A stretch of 64,000 nt of DNA from Chaetorhynchus papuensis (Eukaryota > Chordata > Aves > Passeriformes > Rhipiduridae): contig VWYX01000750.1 in the NCBI GenBank assembly GCA_013396525.1, forward strand, positions 62,001 to 126,000, given 5' to 3'. The notes beneath the pieces were generated by a model that saw only the letters and a list, made by a program, of their open reading frames with translations, was not told the origin of the DNA and did not search any database. Numbering within the stretch: position 1 is the first letter of the stretch; every line of letters starts with the position of its first letter. A program made the position numbers and the translations under genes. Below are positions 24,149 to 36,400 of this stretch, one piece after another.

Positions 24149-25411
24149 CTCAAGGTGAAATTCAAAATGCTTAAGAAAACCAGTCCTTGTCCAGTGCAGG
24201 TCACTGCTGTCCACATCCCTCATCACAGCGTGGGCTCCCCATCTCGTTGTGGATGAGTCAGCACCAGTGGGTGTTTGTAGGCACTTTGTGCTCCCAGCTG
24301 CCTCCATGGGAACTTACAGGGCAAATCGTGGGACCCAAAGGCTGCAGCTGTCCTAGAGAACCAAACAGTGGAATGACATGGCCTCCAAGGCTCAGGCAAG
24401 CTTGTCTGTACTGCTGGACTGGGAGCACAGTCCCCAGCTCAGGGTCCAGCTCTGCCAGAGCGTGCTCACCCAGAGGCTTCTCCCAAGGACCAGTGTGGAT
24501 CAGACTGGTCTGCAGAGTGAGAGTCTACTCGTACAGGTACAGTCTGTGTCCTGTCAGAGAGCAGTCACTGGCCACTTTATTCACTATTTTATGGCTGTTG
24601 CCAAGAGTCCTGATCTGGTGAGGGTCTGTAAGGAGGTGTGCTGACCACCAGCTCTCCTGCCTGCCCCATTCAACCACCTCTTTGGGTCTGCTCCCCAGCA
24701 CAGACATCTTTGTGCTCCAGAGAGGATGAACTAAAGTCTGTTGAAACAAAAAGCCTACTGAGGCAAAAAGGAGTAGGGGAGTTGTTTTACATGTAGTCAA
24801 ACCAAAAAATCCCCCCCTTAATCCTGTTATTTGAACTGCCTGAACTGATGTTGCCAACTCTTTTCCCAAAGAGTTGCCTGAAGCAGGCCCTTGACAAGCA
24901 AATTCTTCCTCAAGGCATTGGTGTTTGATGATGTTATAAACAAAGTAACACGAAGGAAAGTGTTGGGCATCTGTACCTACTGGCCATGCTGCCAGCTCTG
25001 CTTGGAAATACCCAGCCTGTGGAAATTCCTGTATGCTCAAGTTGTCTGTTGCAGACTTTCCAGCTCATTCTAACAAATTCATTAATGGGTGTGTGGGGAA
25101 TGAGCAGACAGCCCCACAGAAAAAAACTCTGGGCTGACCTTCTCAGTAGACAGGCTGCAACAGATCATTTCCCTAATAGTCCTTCATACAAAAATCTAGT
25201 ACATGGTACTAACAGGGATCATATTAATCCATATCTTTCTGAAGAGCTCTAAAATGGCAATAATTTTATACAATTCTATTGAGACCAGTTGAATTTCACA
25301 CCTCATGAATTCACAGTTAAATAGAAAGGAAAAAATAATACATCTTCATAGAAAGTTTATGTCCTCTAAAACTGGGATCTTCAAAAAATAGTGTCTAATT
25401 CTTAAAAGATA

Positions 25412-25480
25412 TTTGGGCAAATTCGCTTGGACTTGATTATCTTAAGGGTCTTTTCAAATCTAAATGATTCTATTCTGAGT
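25412..25480 (+). mobile_element. CR1 LINE 3' tip, sense orientation
   Basis: Only the last 60-70 bases of a CR1 remain: TTGGACTTGATTATCTTAAG, GGTCTTTTCAAATCTAAATG and ATTCTATTCTG correspond to the well-known terminal words GATCTTAAAGGTCTTTTCCA, ACCTAAATGATTCTATGATT. This is a heavily 5'-truncated insertion. Confidence 0.75.
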
Positions 25481-27460
25481 TCTTTTCACTTCTCTCAGCT
25501 TGAGAAGATGTTTTATGCTTGTGATTGATTGGTTTTGTGTCCATGTTTGTTGCCCTTCTCAGTTAATCCTAGCATACTGTCAATAAAAAAAAAGAATGGG
25601 GTGAAAGAAGATTTCAATAAACTAAGCCAGTTTATAAAAAATGCATATTTTCTCTATTTAAAGATTTTCTCTTTTCCTTGTACTGAAATATGTGGCACTG
25701 GTGTTTCGTTTAAATATGAAATAATAGGATGCATAGTGTAATCTGATAGAAATAAATTTAACAGGGAGAGAGAAGATAACTGAGGCTTATCCAGAAAAAC
25801 AATCTCAGATCTAGCAGTTGAAAGTAAGAAGCCAGATGTCTGTAGTCCAAGCATAGAGAGTCACATATACAGCAAAAAACTGCATCCTAACTTGTAAAAA
25901 TAGGTCATAGGAGTATAATAAAAAAAGGAAGCAGAAAGATCTAATGGCAGGAAATGGGACAGCAAACAGAGGAAAAAATATAGGGCACAATTATAAAGCT
26001 CCATGTTTGTTGGATCTGGCCTCCTAGTTCCTGTGCAGAGGCCTCAAAGATTCTATATTTCAGTTTAAGGCCAATCTTGTCACTTAGCATATTAAAGATT
26101 TGCTAAATTAGGATAAAAGCTCTTGAAGGAGCTAGGATCAAAGCTTTTATAGCCAGTGTTGAAGTGCATATTCTAATGCTTATAATTGCTAAATAGAAAT
26201 TGATTTGGCATATTATATGCATCATAACTTACAGCAGAGTTAATTAATTGGCAGTTACATTTCTTCCTAGGTAGCCTGTGGCACTTTTTGATTAATTTTT
26301 AAACAAATTTAGTTCAGATTTCCTATTTCCTCTGCTTTTTTTTCTTTCCCCGTGGCCTAAATGGGATGACTGAAAAAATATTCATAGGTCCTTTCTACAT
26401 TGTGATGATACTGCACTTTATAAGAAAATGGTGAAGAAGTTGGACTCTGCTCAGAAGAACAAACAGTTCTTTGCAAATGTGAGAGGTGAAAAGTCTGCAC
26501 TCTTGTCCTGAGCCACGAAGCAGCACAGAAAGGTGGGAGTCAGAGCCAGCTTGAGTGTACAAAGATGCAAGGGCTGAATCACAGAACCAGGTCATTCCTT
26601 AACTGCAGGTTCAGTGCCATGAGCCAGTTTGATGGAAATACTCCCAGGTTGGGACTTATTCTGCTGTCCTTACAGTAAACACCCATCAAAATACTGTGAG
26701 ATCAGTAAGTGATTTTAACAAAGCAGCATCTCTTTGTGACGAATAGTAAATGTTTTACATTTGCAAATCTGATAGTTTTTTTCTCCAATTCACATGGTCA
26801 GATTCACATGGGTTTTATAGCTCTGATTTGGAATACTCAGCAGGCCTCTGAAAACATAAGTTAGAGAAGTGTGCTCACCTCCACAACCAGGTCTCTTTCC
26901 AGGAGCTAGAGGGGCTCGGATTACAATGAACATTTTGCAGTGAGAACATACTGGGGATTCTTTTTTCCTCACAGAAATTATTTGGCAGAACAACTTCTCT
27001 GATAAAATGTACTTAAAACACCTCCAGCTTTATTTTTAGCTGTCTAAGTTAAAACCACCTTCTCCCAGAATTGTGTCCTGGTAAGAATATTTTAAATAAC
27101 TTATAATAAAAATTCCACTTAAACACTCTCTTGGTGTATCTACCTCTGTAAATAATACAACCTTTCATGACTTAACATACCTTAATTTTCACTAATTGAA
27201 GGTCTTCTATTTGTCTGTTTTCTTATGGGGAAGGCATCAATTTTTCATTTGGATGTAGTTGCATATTGAGAGTGTAATATACATATTTTTGAAGAGCAAT
27301 TAATATAGTAAGACCATAACTTTTTGAAAGTTTGCAGTGCTCCGAAGACCAGATTCACAAGGAGGGAAATTCAGCCTTTATAAGTAATTTGGAGCTCCAT
27401 ATTGTCTGGGCTTATTGATTTATTGCGTGTCAGTGATTTGTGTCAATGACTTTTCTGTAG

Positions 27461-27701
27461 GTTGGGGAAAGGCCTGCGAAGGATGAATTTTGCCCTCCAG
27501 CGTACACTCACTACGAGGTGCCACCAAGCTTTTATCGATCTGCCATGATCCTGAAGCCACAGCTGGGGCTGGGGGCAGTGTCCAGGTTACCGTCTGCCAA
27601 GAGCAGGATTCTCATAGCGAGTCAGAGGTCCCCAGGTAGCTGTCTCCATCAGCAAGGAGAAATAACAAGTGCTCCCAGCATCTACCATCCTGATGCTCCA
27701 G
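27461..27701 (+). CDS. MTUS2: MTUS2 exon: residues 765-844 plus one base
   Basis: This 241-bp exon sits between acceptor TTTTCTGTAG (ending 27460) and donor GTAAAG (27702) and continues the 764-residue exon in phase 0. It encodes a conserved MTUS2 segment: EFCPPAYTHYEVPPSFYRSA, then LKPQLGLGAVSRLPSAKSRI and LIASQRS, which match the mammalian protein almost residue for residue as I recall it. The last 25 or so residues are looser and rich in Ser, Pro and His. The segment is basic (SRLPSAKSR) and lies N-terminal to the coiled coil, in a region likely to help microtubule or partner binding; that role is inferred. The exon ends after the first base of codon 845 (phase 1), which pairs with the next exon to restore Val. 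Confidence 0.95.
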
Positions 27702-28539
27702 GTAAAGTATGAACTTTCCTTCCTTTCCCTTTCCTGTAGTCACCAATAAGATACTGTTTTTTGAGACAGAAAAGTCTCAAAATTAGCAACGTTTTGACCT
27801 GATACCACAAAGCTCCAACAGCACTCTCTGAGGTGTGTCTTTTTATCCTGCATCAAGGCTGACTGGGGAGTCTGGGACTTGTGCAAAGGTTGTTTAGCAG
27901 GTCATTGCCAAAGAAAGAGAATAGTTTTCAATAATCATTCTAATTTTTCATATTTTATCTTCCTCCACCTTGTAAATGCTTGAAAAATCTTTGGTTTTGT
28001 TCTGGGGAAGATAATGGGACATTTTCTTCCATCATGAAGAAGACCCTGCCATTCAGTCTGGATTTGACATTCCCCATCATGTTGTGCTCTGAAAACCTGG
28101 ACACTGTTCAAATGTGCCAGCAGAGATCTTCATTCTCGGGTATAGAGAGGCCTGGTATACACCTCTTTGGAGACAACACTTCTAATACCTTTTTCTCCCA
28201 GCTATTGCCCAGCTCAGCATGACTCTGGGCAAAATTACAGGGGAGGGAAAAGCACAAGAAGAGCTGGAAGGAGAAGTGTATGATGCCACAAGAAAGAGAC
28301 AGTAATCACTTCTACAGTACACTTCTTGGTAGCCTGGAAAAGCATGGAGGTTTTAACAATGCACATTTAAACAGGGTCAAGTTCAGAGACAACTTAAAAT
28401 CAGTCACTGCCAGAGTGAAATGTAGCAGCTGTTTAACAGACTAGAAGTCTGCAGAGATTTTTTTAAAAAGTCATAAGGGCTAAAGTTAATGAATGACTTA
28501 AGGTCATACGATGCCTCCTCTTGCCTCAGGATGGGATTC

Positions 28540-28790
28540 CTTCTGATGTATGCTTATTTAACCTGTTCATGAAAAACTATTTATAAAAATCTTCAATATA
28601 AGATCTTGGAGCCTCTGAAAGCAGGACTGCTCCAATGAATTACCCTTTTTTGAGGGAAAATCGTTCTCTAGCCTTTTGCCTAATCCCCTTTGTTACAATT
28701 TGTTTCCTCTTTCATCTGGAGTGGTTGTGGGGTGTTTTCCTCTTTGCAGATGTTTGAAAACTATTACTGTCTCTCCCCAGCATCCACTTA
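28540..28790 (-). mobile_element. ancient CR1/L3-like LINE 3' fragment, antisense
   Basis: On the plus strand the order of words fits the reverse complement of an old amniote CR1/L3 3' region: AACCTGTTCATGAAAAACTA, CAATGAATTACCCTTTTTTG, TGTTACAATTTGTTTCCTCT and GATGTTTGAAAACTATTACT followed by GTCTCTCCCC. The last words correspond to the family's GTATTTGAAGACTGTTATCA, TGTCTCC. Divergence is far above that of the CR1 at 14620. The edges are approximate. Confidence 0.5.
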
Positions 28791-29630
28791 TCTGTACTTA
28801 GAAGCAGGAGAAATTTAGAAAAATTTAGGATGGAAATGCACCAGAGCATCTTGACTTTACCCTGAGAGGACAGTCTCAGTCAGTAATATAGGTTGACAGG
28901 ATTTGGGGTTTATCAGAAAATCAAGCTTCTCTGTAAGACTGTGCCTCTTGCCAGTATCCTTTACTATCTGACCCTGCATCTGGAGTTTATCTGTGCTGAT
29001 GCCATTAGCAGAAGCTGACCCAGCTCAGTTGTGTGCGTCTTCTAAGGCACCCCAGGATTGCAGCCTGGGTAGTAAATACCATTTCAGCCCAGTGACTTGA
29101 GTTGAGTCAGCACTGAGCATGGGAATAGAGGTGCAGAGAGTAATTAGATCATGATTTCCATTTAAATGAAACTGCAAGAGGCTGTGAGTTCAGGATGTGA
29201 GTAGGGTAAGCCCTTGTGTAACAGGACCAGTTTGGGAAATAGATATGAGAGAAAATGCAAACAGGACCTATTACCAAATAAACGGTCTTCTCTGATCCTC
29301 AGAAATGAACATTGCCTTCATTTTTATTCATCCATCACCCATCCATTATCCACATTATCCTGCATCACTGATGCTAGAAGACAAGACTTTTCCTTAGACA
29401 CTTCTAATCCAATAGGACCTTGTCTTGTATGTATTCATTTACTGTCTTCCTATGTTATGTGACATACTAAAATCTAAACGGGATCAGCTTATCAGTCCCA
29501 TTTTTTGTCTGTAATACTGCCTTTAAAAATGCCAGTGCATGAGAAGTGTACATAAGTAAATTGCACTAGCTGTTATTGTGATTCTATTCCACTAAAGCTG
29601 TATTTCTTGAAGTTTTCATATTTCTCAGGT

Positions 29631-29635
29631 NNNNN
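29631..29635. other. assembly gap (5 N)
   Basis: Five N bases interrupt the sequence after TTTCTCAGGT. The small fixed size suggests a placeholder for an unresolved or collapsed join, so local distances may be wrong. It sits beside the LINE fossil at 29640. Confidence 1.
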
Positions 29636-29639
29636 AAAA

Positions 29640-30300
29640 TTATTATTTTTAATCACTGATTATTTTTTGGACCTTGTCTGCTTTGGAGGTCAAATTTAAT
29701 TCATAGGTCTCCATAATTTCCTTCCTACAGCTGTTATTTTGCTTTTTTCTCTATAGTCTTTTGATACCTTGCTGTTTCAAAAAGGGTATTAAAGATAACT
29801 CATGGTAGTCCAATAATCTGTCATCTCTTTCAGGACCCCAAAGTGTGTCTCATCTGGTCTTTGGGCTCTGACTGTTTTTATGGATTTTACATTACACAAG
29901 ACGTGTTCTGGAGAGGTTGCTAATGTCTCTAGTTTTTCACTGTCCACCCCAGGACACATTGTTTTCACTTCTGGCATCTCACCTTCCATTTTCCTTGCAA
30001 GATGAAAAATGTGTTTAATTCTTCTGCAACACCTTATTCTGTTGCAAAGTGATTTTCATTGCTCTCTTTTGGTTCAATACCTCCCCTTACTTGTCTTTCG
30101 TGTACTTCTGATATCTTATGTTGGATTCTTTACATTGATTTATTTTTAGTATTTTTTTTCCCAATTATCCATTCAAGATTGTCTATAATCACCTTTTCCT
30201 TGACCAAAGCCTTTTCCTTGTATGCCTCAAGTGACCTAATCTTTCTCTCAGCAACGTATAACTTCATAGGTCAGCTTACCAGACTTCTTGTTTTAATAAT
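29640..30300 (-). mobile_element. decayed CR1/L3-type reverse transcriptase (ORF2) fragment
   Basis: Minus-strand translation gives three short peptides in the order and rough spacing expected of a CR1-type ORF2. VAEELNTFFI at 30030-30001 corresponds to the family's EVLNAFFASVF. RPDETHFGVLKE, with PDETH and onward at 29857-29825, corresponds to GPDEMHPRVLRE. RKEIMETY near 29727-29704 corresponds to the GKIMEQ motif at the start of the polymerase core. At least one frameshift separates the first two, and stop codons occur between the second and third. The stretch 30040-30300, upstream in the element, is Lys-rich on the minus strand like the linker before the polymerase. The fragment is a dead fossil. 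Family placement is by motif memory, not alignment. Confidence 0.5.
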
Positions 30301-33149
30301 TCCTTTTGAGAAGAATTAATTGCTCATGAGAGAGGCTGATGTGACAGAGGATAGGACAAGACTGGTACAGGAGTGCAGAGGCATCAGAGAACTGATTCCT
30401 GTGCCTGTATCCACAGCAGAGCACACATGCAGACCAGAGATGGGCTGCTGGTTGCCATGGAGGGGATGGATGGGACAGAAACCCCTGGCATGCCAGAGCT
30501 GTTGGGGTGTTCATTGGAGAGGCTCATAGTAGGGTCATGCACCTTTAAGCCATCTGTGTTAAGGTACCCAACACCATTTTCAACCACTTTTCCTTAATTT
30601 GGCCGTTAGCTGTACTGTTATTTGCAGTCTATTTGATCTGCATCATTGCTTTTGCTGCACTATTTGAAAAACAGAATTAAGCACAGCTTTGATAAAGTCA
30701 TATTTGCAAACATGAGCAAGTGACATGCATGAACATACGGTCAGCATCCTGGGTGCAGAGCCAGTAAGGCTTGCTCACGGGCGCTGTGGGGTGTGAGAGC
30801 TGGGGTAACTGCAGCAAAAGCAGCTACGGACTAAGGGACTACGGACTATCTCTCAAGGATACCAGGCCTGCCTTCAGGATTGCTAATCAGCATCTCTTGC
30901 AGCTTGCTCCTGAGCTTTTAATCCAGTTTCCAATCCTAGTGATATCAGTCCTGCCCTGAGGTAATGGGAACAGAAGGATCTAGCCGGTTGCTATCCCGTG
31001 ACAAAGTGTGAGGTACCACGGACGCTTTTAGACTGAAATCGCTGTGGCACAGTATCGAGGACAGCAGCAGTGCCTCGTAATGAGGATTTTATTCCCCTTT
31101 GCTGTACCATTCATAATGCAGCAGTATGGTTAAGCAGCACTGATAAGCTGAGTGGTTTGGCCCATGTATAATACTAATCCCCATAAAACTGACTCTGAAG
31201 TAATTGATAATTAAACCCCTGAACTGCTGTGATGGCCTGCAAGTACTGCAAGAACATTAGGGGCTTTGTTAGTTTTAAGTTATACTAAGTTGAAAGTAAA
31301 GTAATGATGAATGTTCCCTCAAGTGTGATCTCTAGGTGTGATGCTTAAAGCATGGCTGGACCAGTAATCCTTCTTCATCAGTAGGATGCAGGACGTGTGG
31401 TGGCATTGGCTGCAAATCCCTTATTAAGCAGTGCTGCTCATTCGGTGGTGCTTTGCCTCAGGTGGGTCAAGCAAGCAGACCGACTCTAAGATAAAGGGTT
31501 CTGCAAAGTAGGTAACATAGGAAGTCATTGAATTATGATGTACTTACAGGTGCCACAGAGTCTCTGAAAACTTAACATTTGTTTATTTTATGTAAATAGA
31601 CTCTGCTCTTTCTATGGGAAACTTGTAATTCAAAACAAGCATTGAAGGATACTGTGTCTATAACATGTAAAATATTAATATGTTTTCCTTGGTTATAAAG
31701 ACTTCTTGAAGCAAGTGTGTTAGGATTTGCATTCATTAGCTGATTATTTTGATGGACTTAATGTCTGTTTTTGAAAAGTTTGACAGAGATCTCATCATTA
31801 AAACTTTAATTATGCTCATTAATTTAACTTAATTCTACATTTTTCAGTAGTGTTTGGGGTATTTTTTTCTCAAAGAGTGAGTTAATGAAATGTTACTTCC
31901 TTATCACATCTCTGTGTATTAAACTTGTCAGTCCCGAGGGTCTAGCTGCTCCTCTCATTTCTAAGCAAGTCAACTTTCATTAAAGATAGAATTTACCCAT
32001 AAACCAGGACAGCAATATTTCTCATTACTCAGACACAGCTATATACATTTATTTGTGTCTTTGCATATGTATAATGTATTTCATCTTGAATACCACAATA
32101 TGTCTACAGCTTTCTCCCAGCAGGAAAACTTTATTTTCCTGTTTATTCTCAGGAATAAACAACCTAATAATGACCTATTAATTGAACATGTAAATGAGAT
32201 TTGATGATAGAAAAGAGGTTTTGAGGTTACTTGCTGAAATGTTGCCTTACTGCTACTCCAGCTGTGTCTGTACTTGCAGTCTGAGGTACTTGGATTTGAG
32301 CAGGCAAGCTTCTTAACTGTTTAAGGGAAGAGGGGACAAGGGAATAGTTCAGAGAGGAAAATATTCTCTGTTCTCCACTAATGTGCAGAGTTTTCAGTTT
32401 GCACTCTCTGTTTTCTTTGAGAGAGCAATCTGACTGTATTTCATTAAAAAAAAATAAGTTTCAAAGGGACACACACACTTCTTCATGAGTTTTTTTAAGG
32501 ACATTGTTATCATACTTGGGACATAGCCATCTGCCACCTCTCTGCTCCAATTACAGCGTCTTCAAGGAACTAAACACCATCATAAAAGGAGGGTTGTCTG
32601 TATGGCAGTTGTACCAAGCAATCACTCATATGAATAGTATGTGGAACAATCTGGGTGTAGGAGCAGACAAATACTTCCTACCCTGCCTCCTTCCTGTGAG
32701 AGCCAAGCGTTGTCTCTGGCTGGACGTCCACAGCCCTTCTGAGCAGCCAGTGAGCAGCAGCTGGGCAGATGAGATGCAGCTCCAGTGCAGAGAATTGTTC
32801 TGGCTGCTCTGGGCTGTCAGTGGAAAATGCAGCGAGTGAGACTCATGCACGGGTGATTCCTGTGCTGCAAGTTTCTGAGGGCTGCTGCTGCTTTTCACAT
32901 TAGCTGCCAAGTGAACTTGGACATTTGCAGCTTGAGTGAATTGTGAGATGGCTAGTTCTTGGGGTGTTGAGAATGTGCTAAGCAGCCTTGGTTTGCCTGG
33001 GAGCTGGGAACGCACAGAGCAGTTTTTTGGAGCTTTTAAATCTGAATCATGTGGAGATGAGCATTTACTACCATATGATGGTGGACTGACCCATCAGAAA
33101 TTAATCAGTGTTCATCAGGGACAACTGTTGGGCCTTTGGAACTGAACTG

Positions 33150-33260
33150 TCCCAGGCTTGACAGTATTTGGATGAGAGACCATCGGGGCAGCTGGGCACA
33201 ACCTGCTCACTGCTGTTTAGGTGTGAATCGTTAAAGACTCTCTTTTAAAGCCCCTCTCCT
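33150..33260 (+). mobile_element. 5S-rRNA-related SINE remnant
   Basis: The words CAGTATTTGGATGAGAGACC (about 33163-33182) nearly reproduce the 3' internal-promoter part of 5S rRNA (AGTACTTGGATGGGAGACC). The following TCGTTAAAGACTC near 33228 resembles the CATTAAAGATCCC word found downstream in an amniote repeat with a 5S-derived head. The 5' half of 5S is absent, so this is not a 5S gene. Old 5S-headed SINEs are known in amniotes; which one this is cannot be told here. Confidence 0.45.
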
Positions 33261-33378
33261 CAGTTCTTGTTCAGGGAGAAGTTCTTACGTCTATAGAGGG
33301 AAACCACAAAAGTAGAGGCAACAGAACAGGTTTCTCACATGTGTGATTTGCTTGTAATCTGCAAAGACACCAATGTTT

Positions 33379-33426
33379 GGGTTAACCCTGAGCTGGGTTA
33401 ACTCTGAGCTGGGTTAACTCAGCTTG
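33379..33426. repeat. three copies of a 16-bp tandem repeat
   Basis: GGGTTAACCCTGAGCT (33379-33394), GGGTTAACTCTGAGCT (33395-33410) and GGGTTAACTCAGCTTG (33411-33426) lie head to tail. Each copy contains the palindrome GTTAAC, and AGCTGGGTTAACTCAGCT in the last copy is itself nearly palindromic. The third copy is eroded at its end. Confidence 0.9.
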
Positions 33427-36400
33427 TATTATCCCTGACTGATGCAGTGACACTGGAGGTAAGTTCTTTGCCCCAGAGTCCCCAGCACGAAATGAGAATA
33501 GTGATGTTCAGAGCATCAGAAAGTGAGACAAAACGACATTTAATGATTAAAGTTTTAACAGAAATGCTGGTAATTTTTTTTTTTAAAAGGGAGAGCAAAG
33601 ATAACCCAAAAACCCTACCACCAGATAACAAAGACTTGCCAAGGATCCCTGAATTAGGGAGTTTTGAAGTCTTGAATTGCTGCTCTTTTGCATAAAGACA
33701 TATCTGTATGACTCATTTCTTTAATTTTTTATTCATTCCAGCTGAAACATATTTCAAATTTCACAGAGAAGTTACATGAAAGTTGCTTCTTACCCATGCA
33801 TGAAGATGCAATTCTTGTGCAGTGGGGACACATAAGAAGTGAAGTTCAGACTTTTATTAAGTCTCCCCAAGCACATCTAGTTTCTGTCAATCAGTCCCTA
33901 TCTCAAAATGTTTTTATGTTTCTGGATGGGAACAGCTTGAAGTGTCATAGAAAATCACTCGTGTGCATACAGACAACAATACTTAATTCCATAATTAGCT
34001 TCAGGCAGTGAGAAAACTGGAAAGATTTTTAAGCTTATTTTGGCAGATTTTTATTAAAATGAAAGTTGCTTATTAAAATAACTTTCATATTGAACTCCCA
34101 GACCTTGTTTGTAGGAGTACTTCTATACTTTTGAGGAACAGAAATAAAGCAAAAAACAAACATGAGAAAACTTGATGATATTTAGAACAGAAAGAACATA
34201 CAATAAACTGGTGTCTCATGTATTTTAATGAGAAAGAAGACACAAAATTACTTAGCTTTAAGAATTTGAATGCATCCCTAATGAGTATAATGTCCTGCCC
34301 CCAGGTCCTCATGGTACAGAAGAACTGGATTACAAAGAAGAGAGGAGAAAAATAATTTAAGGATGATGACGAGTTCAAGATACAAAATATTGTTAGCTCA
34401 GGGGGAATTTGAATTGAAGTCATGAACTAGAAACACACAAAAAAGTGTGAGAAAAAAACACTGAATCCTGTGCCCAAGTCTTTGAAGAAAAGGTAAAAAT
34501 GGCTGGGCAGTTTGTCACCAAAACCATTTTGGTTTTAAGGAAATTCTTCTTCTTCAGTGACATTTGTGGTGCTTGGTGGGTCACGGACTGCAGAGAACAG
34601 TCAGTCTGGGGACTTCTTGTGGGCATCCCTGTGGCTGAGCTGGGGGCCTGGAGTCTCAGGTGAACCACACTGCCCTAGGGCAAGCACATCTGAAATGTTT
34701 TCTGAATAAAGACATTTCTAACTTTATCCCACTAACCCAGTGGAATTTCCCCTATCTTGTTGTAGGTAGTCTGTGATATTTATAGTTTGTTGCTGTAAAA
34801 TGGAACCATCTCTCCCTCCACCTCAATTTTCAGAGATTCTTAAGAAAAAAATAAACCACGGCTTATGTAATCCAAGCGCATTTTTTTGGAAACCTGTAAA
34901 ACCCACGAGAGACAGCCCCATACCTTCTCCTTGCTGCCACTGACCTGGGCAGGTTCCTTGCACTGCAGCTGCTTACCATGAGTACTTGTCTCAGCTTCAG
35001 ATCAGAAAGGTGCCTGGCCTTGGTCCTGTCACTGATGTGGCACGTGGAATATTTTGCAGTGGGTAGGGAAGAAGTCCTGGATTTGGAAGGGGTCTGGGCA
35101 CTTTGCAGATAGCAATAAATCAGCTGCAGACCACTGTCAAAAAACCGCTGCACAAACCAGGCAATAAACTGATGGTGACCATCCCTGCTCATCTCTTCTC
35201 TGTGCTAATGTGCCTGCTCTGCCCTTCACCTGCACATGGAACCCATGGTTACCTCTGAGCCCCTCTTCACGATATCCAAATGAAGCCAGATTCAGGATCA
35301 TAGTCCAAAATTGTGGTGACAGAAAAGTGAATGGGGATTTTAGCAGTCTTTTATTACTCCCTGTAGGTATTTGTTATTTTCATTTGGGTTACGCTGCACA
35401 GCATGTACGCCTCTGGGCTGGCAAAGGTGCTGCAGACGTCCATCTCCTTGAGTCTTAATAAAGGGCTCAACCCGAGAAAAGTGGGTACAAAAACTTTTAA
35501 GAGCCTAGAGTACTTAAATTGTTTTATTCATTTAGTAAGGAGCATTTTTTAATGTCTTTACAGGAATGTGTTTTATAGGAGAACATAAAACTCTTTTTAG
35601 CTTGGTGTTATACGTATTTCTATTTCAAAAGGAAAGCTTAGATACGTTAAACAAAGCTTAGCGTTGGTATTGTGATGAGGGACACAAGTATCTTCCAAAA
35701 TCCCCATAACGTGTTTCTGCTCAAAGGAGTTAGCCTTGTTTTTTCTAAAGTCTTCTCAAAGTGAAATACTTCATTAAAATTAATAAGGCTGTGACCTACA
35801 TAGTTTACAAAAGAATTAAATACTGTAATAATATGACCATATTCTTACTGTGCAGTTAATTTGTATTTTTCTTTATATTACAAATGCTCACTTCTTCCTT
35901 TGAAGTTTGTGTCGGGCTAGTGTACAAATGCTGTTCACTGAATAAGAATGGAAAAAGGGTGACTTTGTGGCCTTTTCAGGCAGAATATGTTGATAGTTTT
36001 TAATGCTTTCTTGTCTCCTATCCCACCGGTCCTGATTAAACACTCTAACATTAGTTTTTTGGAGGCTGTTGATAATATTTTTTTAAAAAACATATATTTT
36101 TGCTGCTGAGGATTCCACAGGGAACAGGAATCTGGTATTCTCAAATCTAGGAAGAAAAGCTTTGTCCAAATGTCTGTATGCTTGAGGTCTGGAGTCATTT
36201 GCTATCCAGACCTTTCAACCAAAGGCAAACTCTAATCTTTAATCCTTGACCCTGAAGGCAAGGCTGCCGTGATCACAGACCTTTGGCCTGAGAAGAAAAA
36301 GAGGAACATTTGTGAAACTATGTTCTGTATGTGCCTGGAAAAGTTTGCCTGAGCAAGAGCAGCAGAATTCAGGTTAGGGCAGAAGCTGGAGACAGACGAG

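Larger units (their letters stand above)
21573..27460 (+). other. MTUS2: MTUS2 intron between exons at 18977 and 27461
   Basis: This is a 5,888-bp phase-0 intron with donor GTAAGT and acceptor TTTTCTGTAG. Recognised contents are two AATAAA hexamers and a T18 run near the 5' end (21672-21815), a possible MIR-like piece at 22738-22870, an A-rich run at 24113-24148 and a CR1 tip at 25412-25480. The GC-richer part at 23900-24700 contains overlapping open frames on both strands, including a 171-codon minus-strand frame at 24525-25040, but none resembles a known protein. The rest appears to be unique AT-rich intron. Confidence 0.9.

Noticed and set aside
24525..25040. Minus-strand open frame of 171 codons
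   Set aside because: It resembles no known family, shows low-complexity GC-rich composition, overlaps other open frames on both strands and has no splice or conservation support; it is likely chance.
33150..33260. A functional 5S rRNA gene
   Set aside because: Only the 3' internal-promoter words are present. The 5' half, the overall 120-base fold and a T-run terminator are missing.
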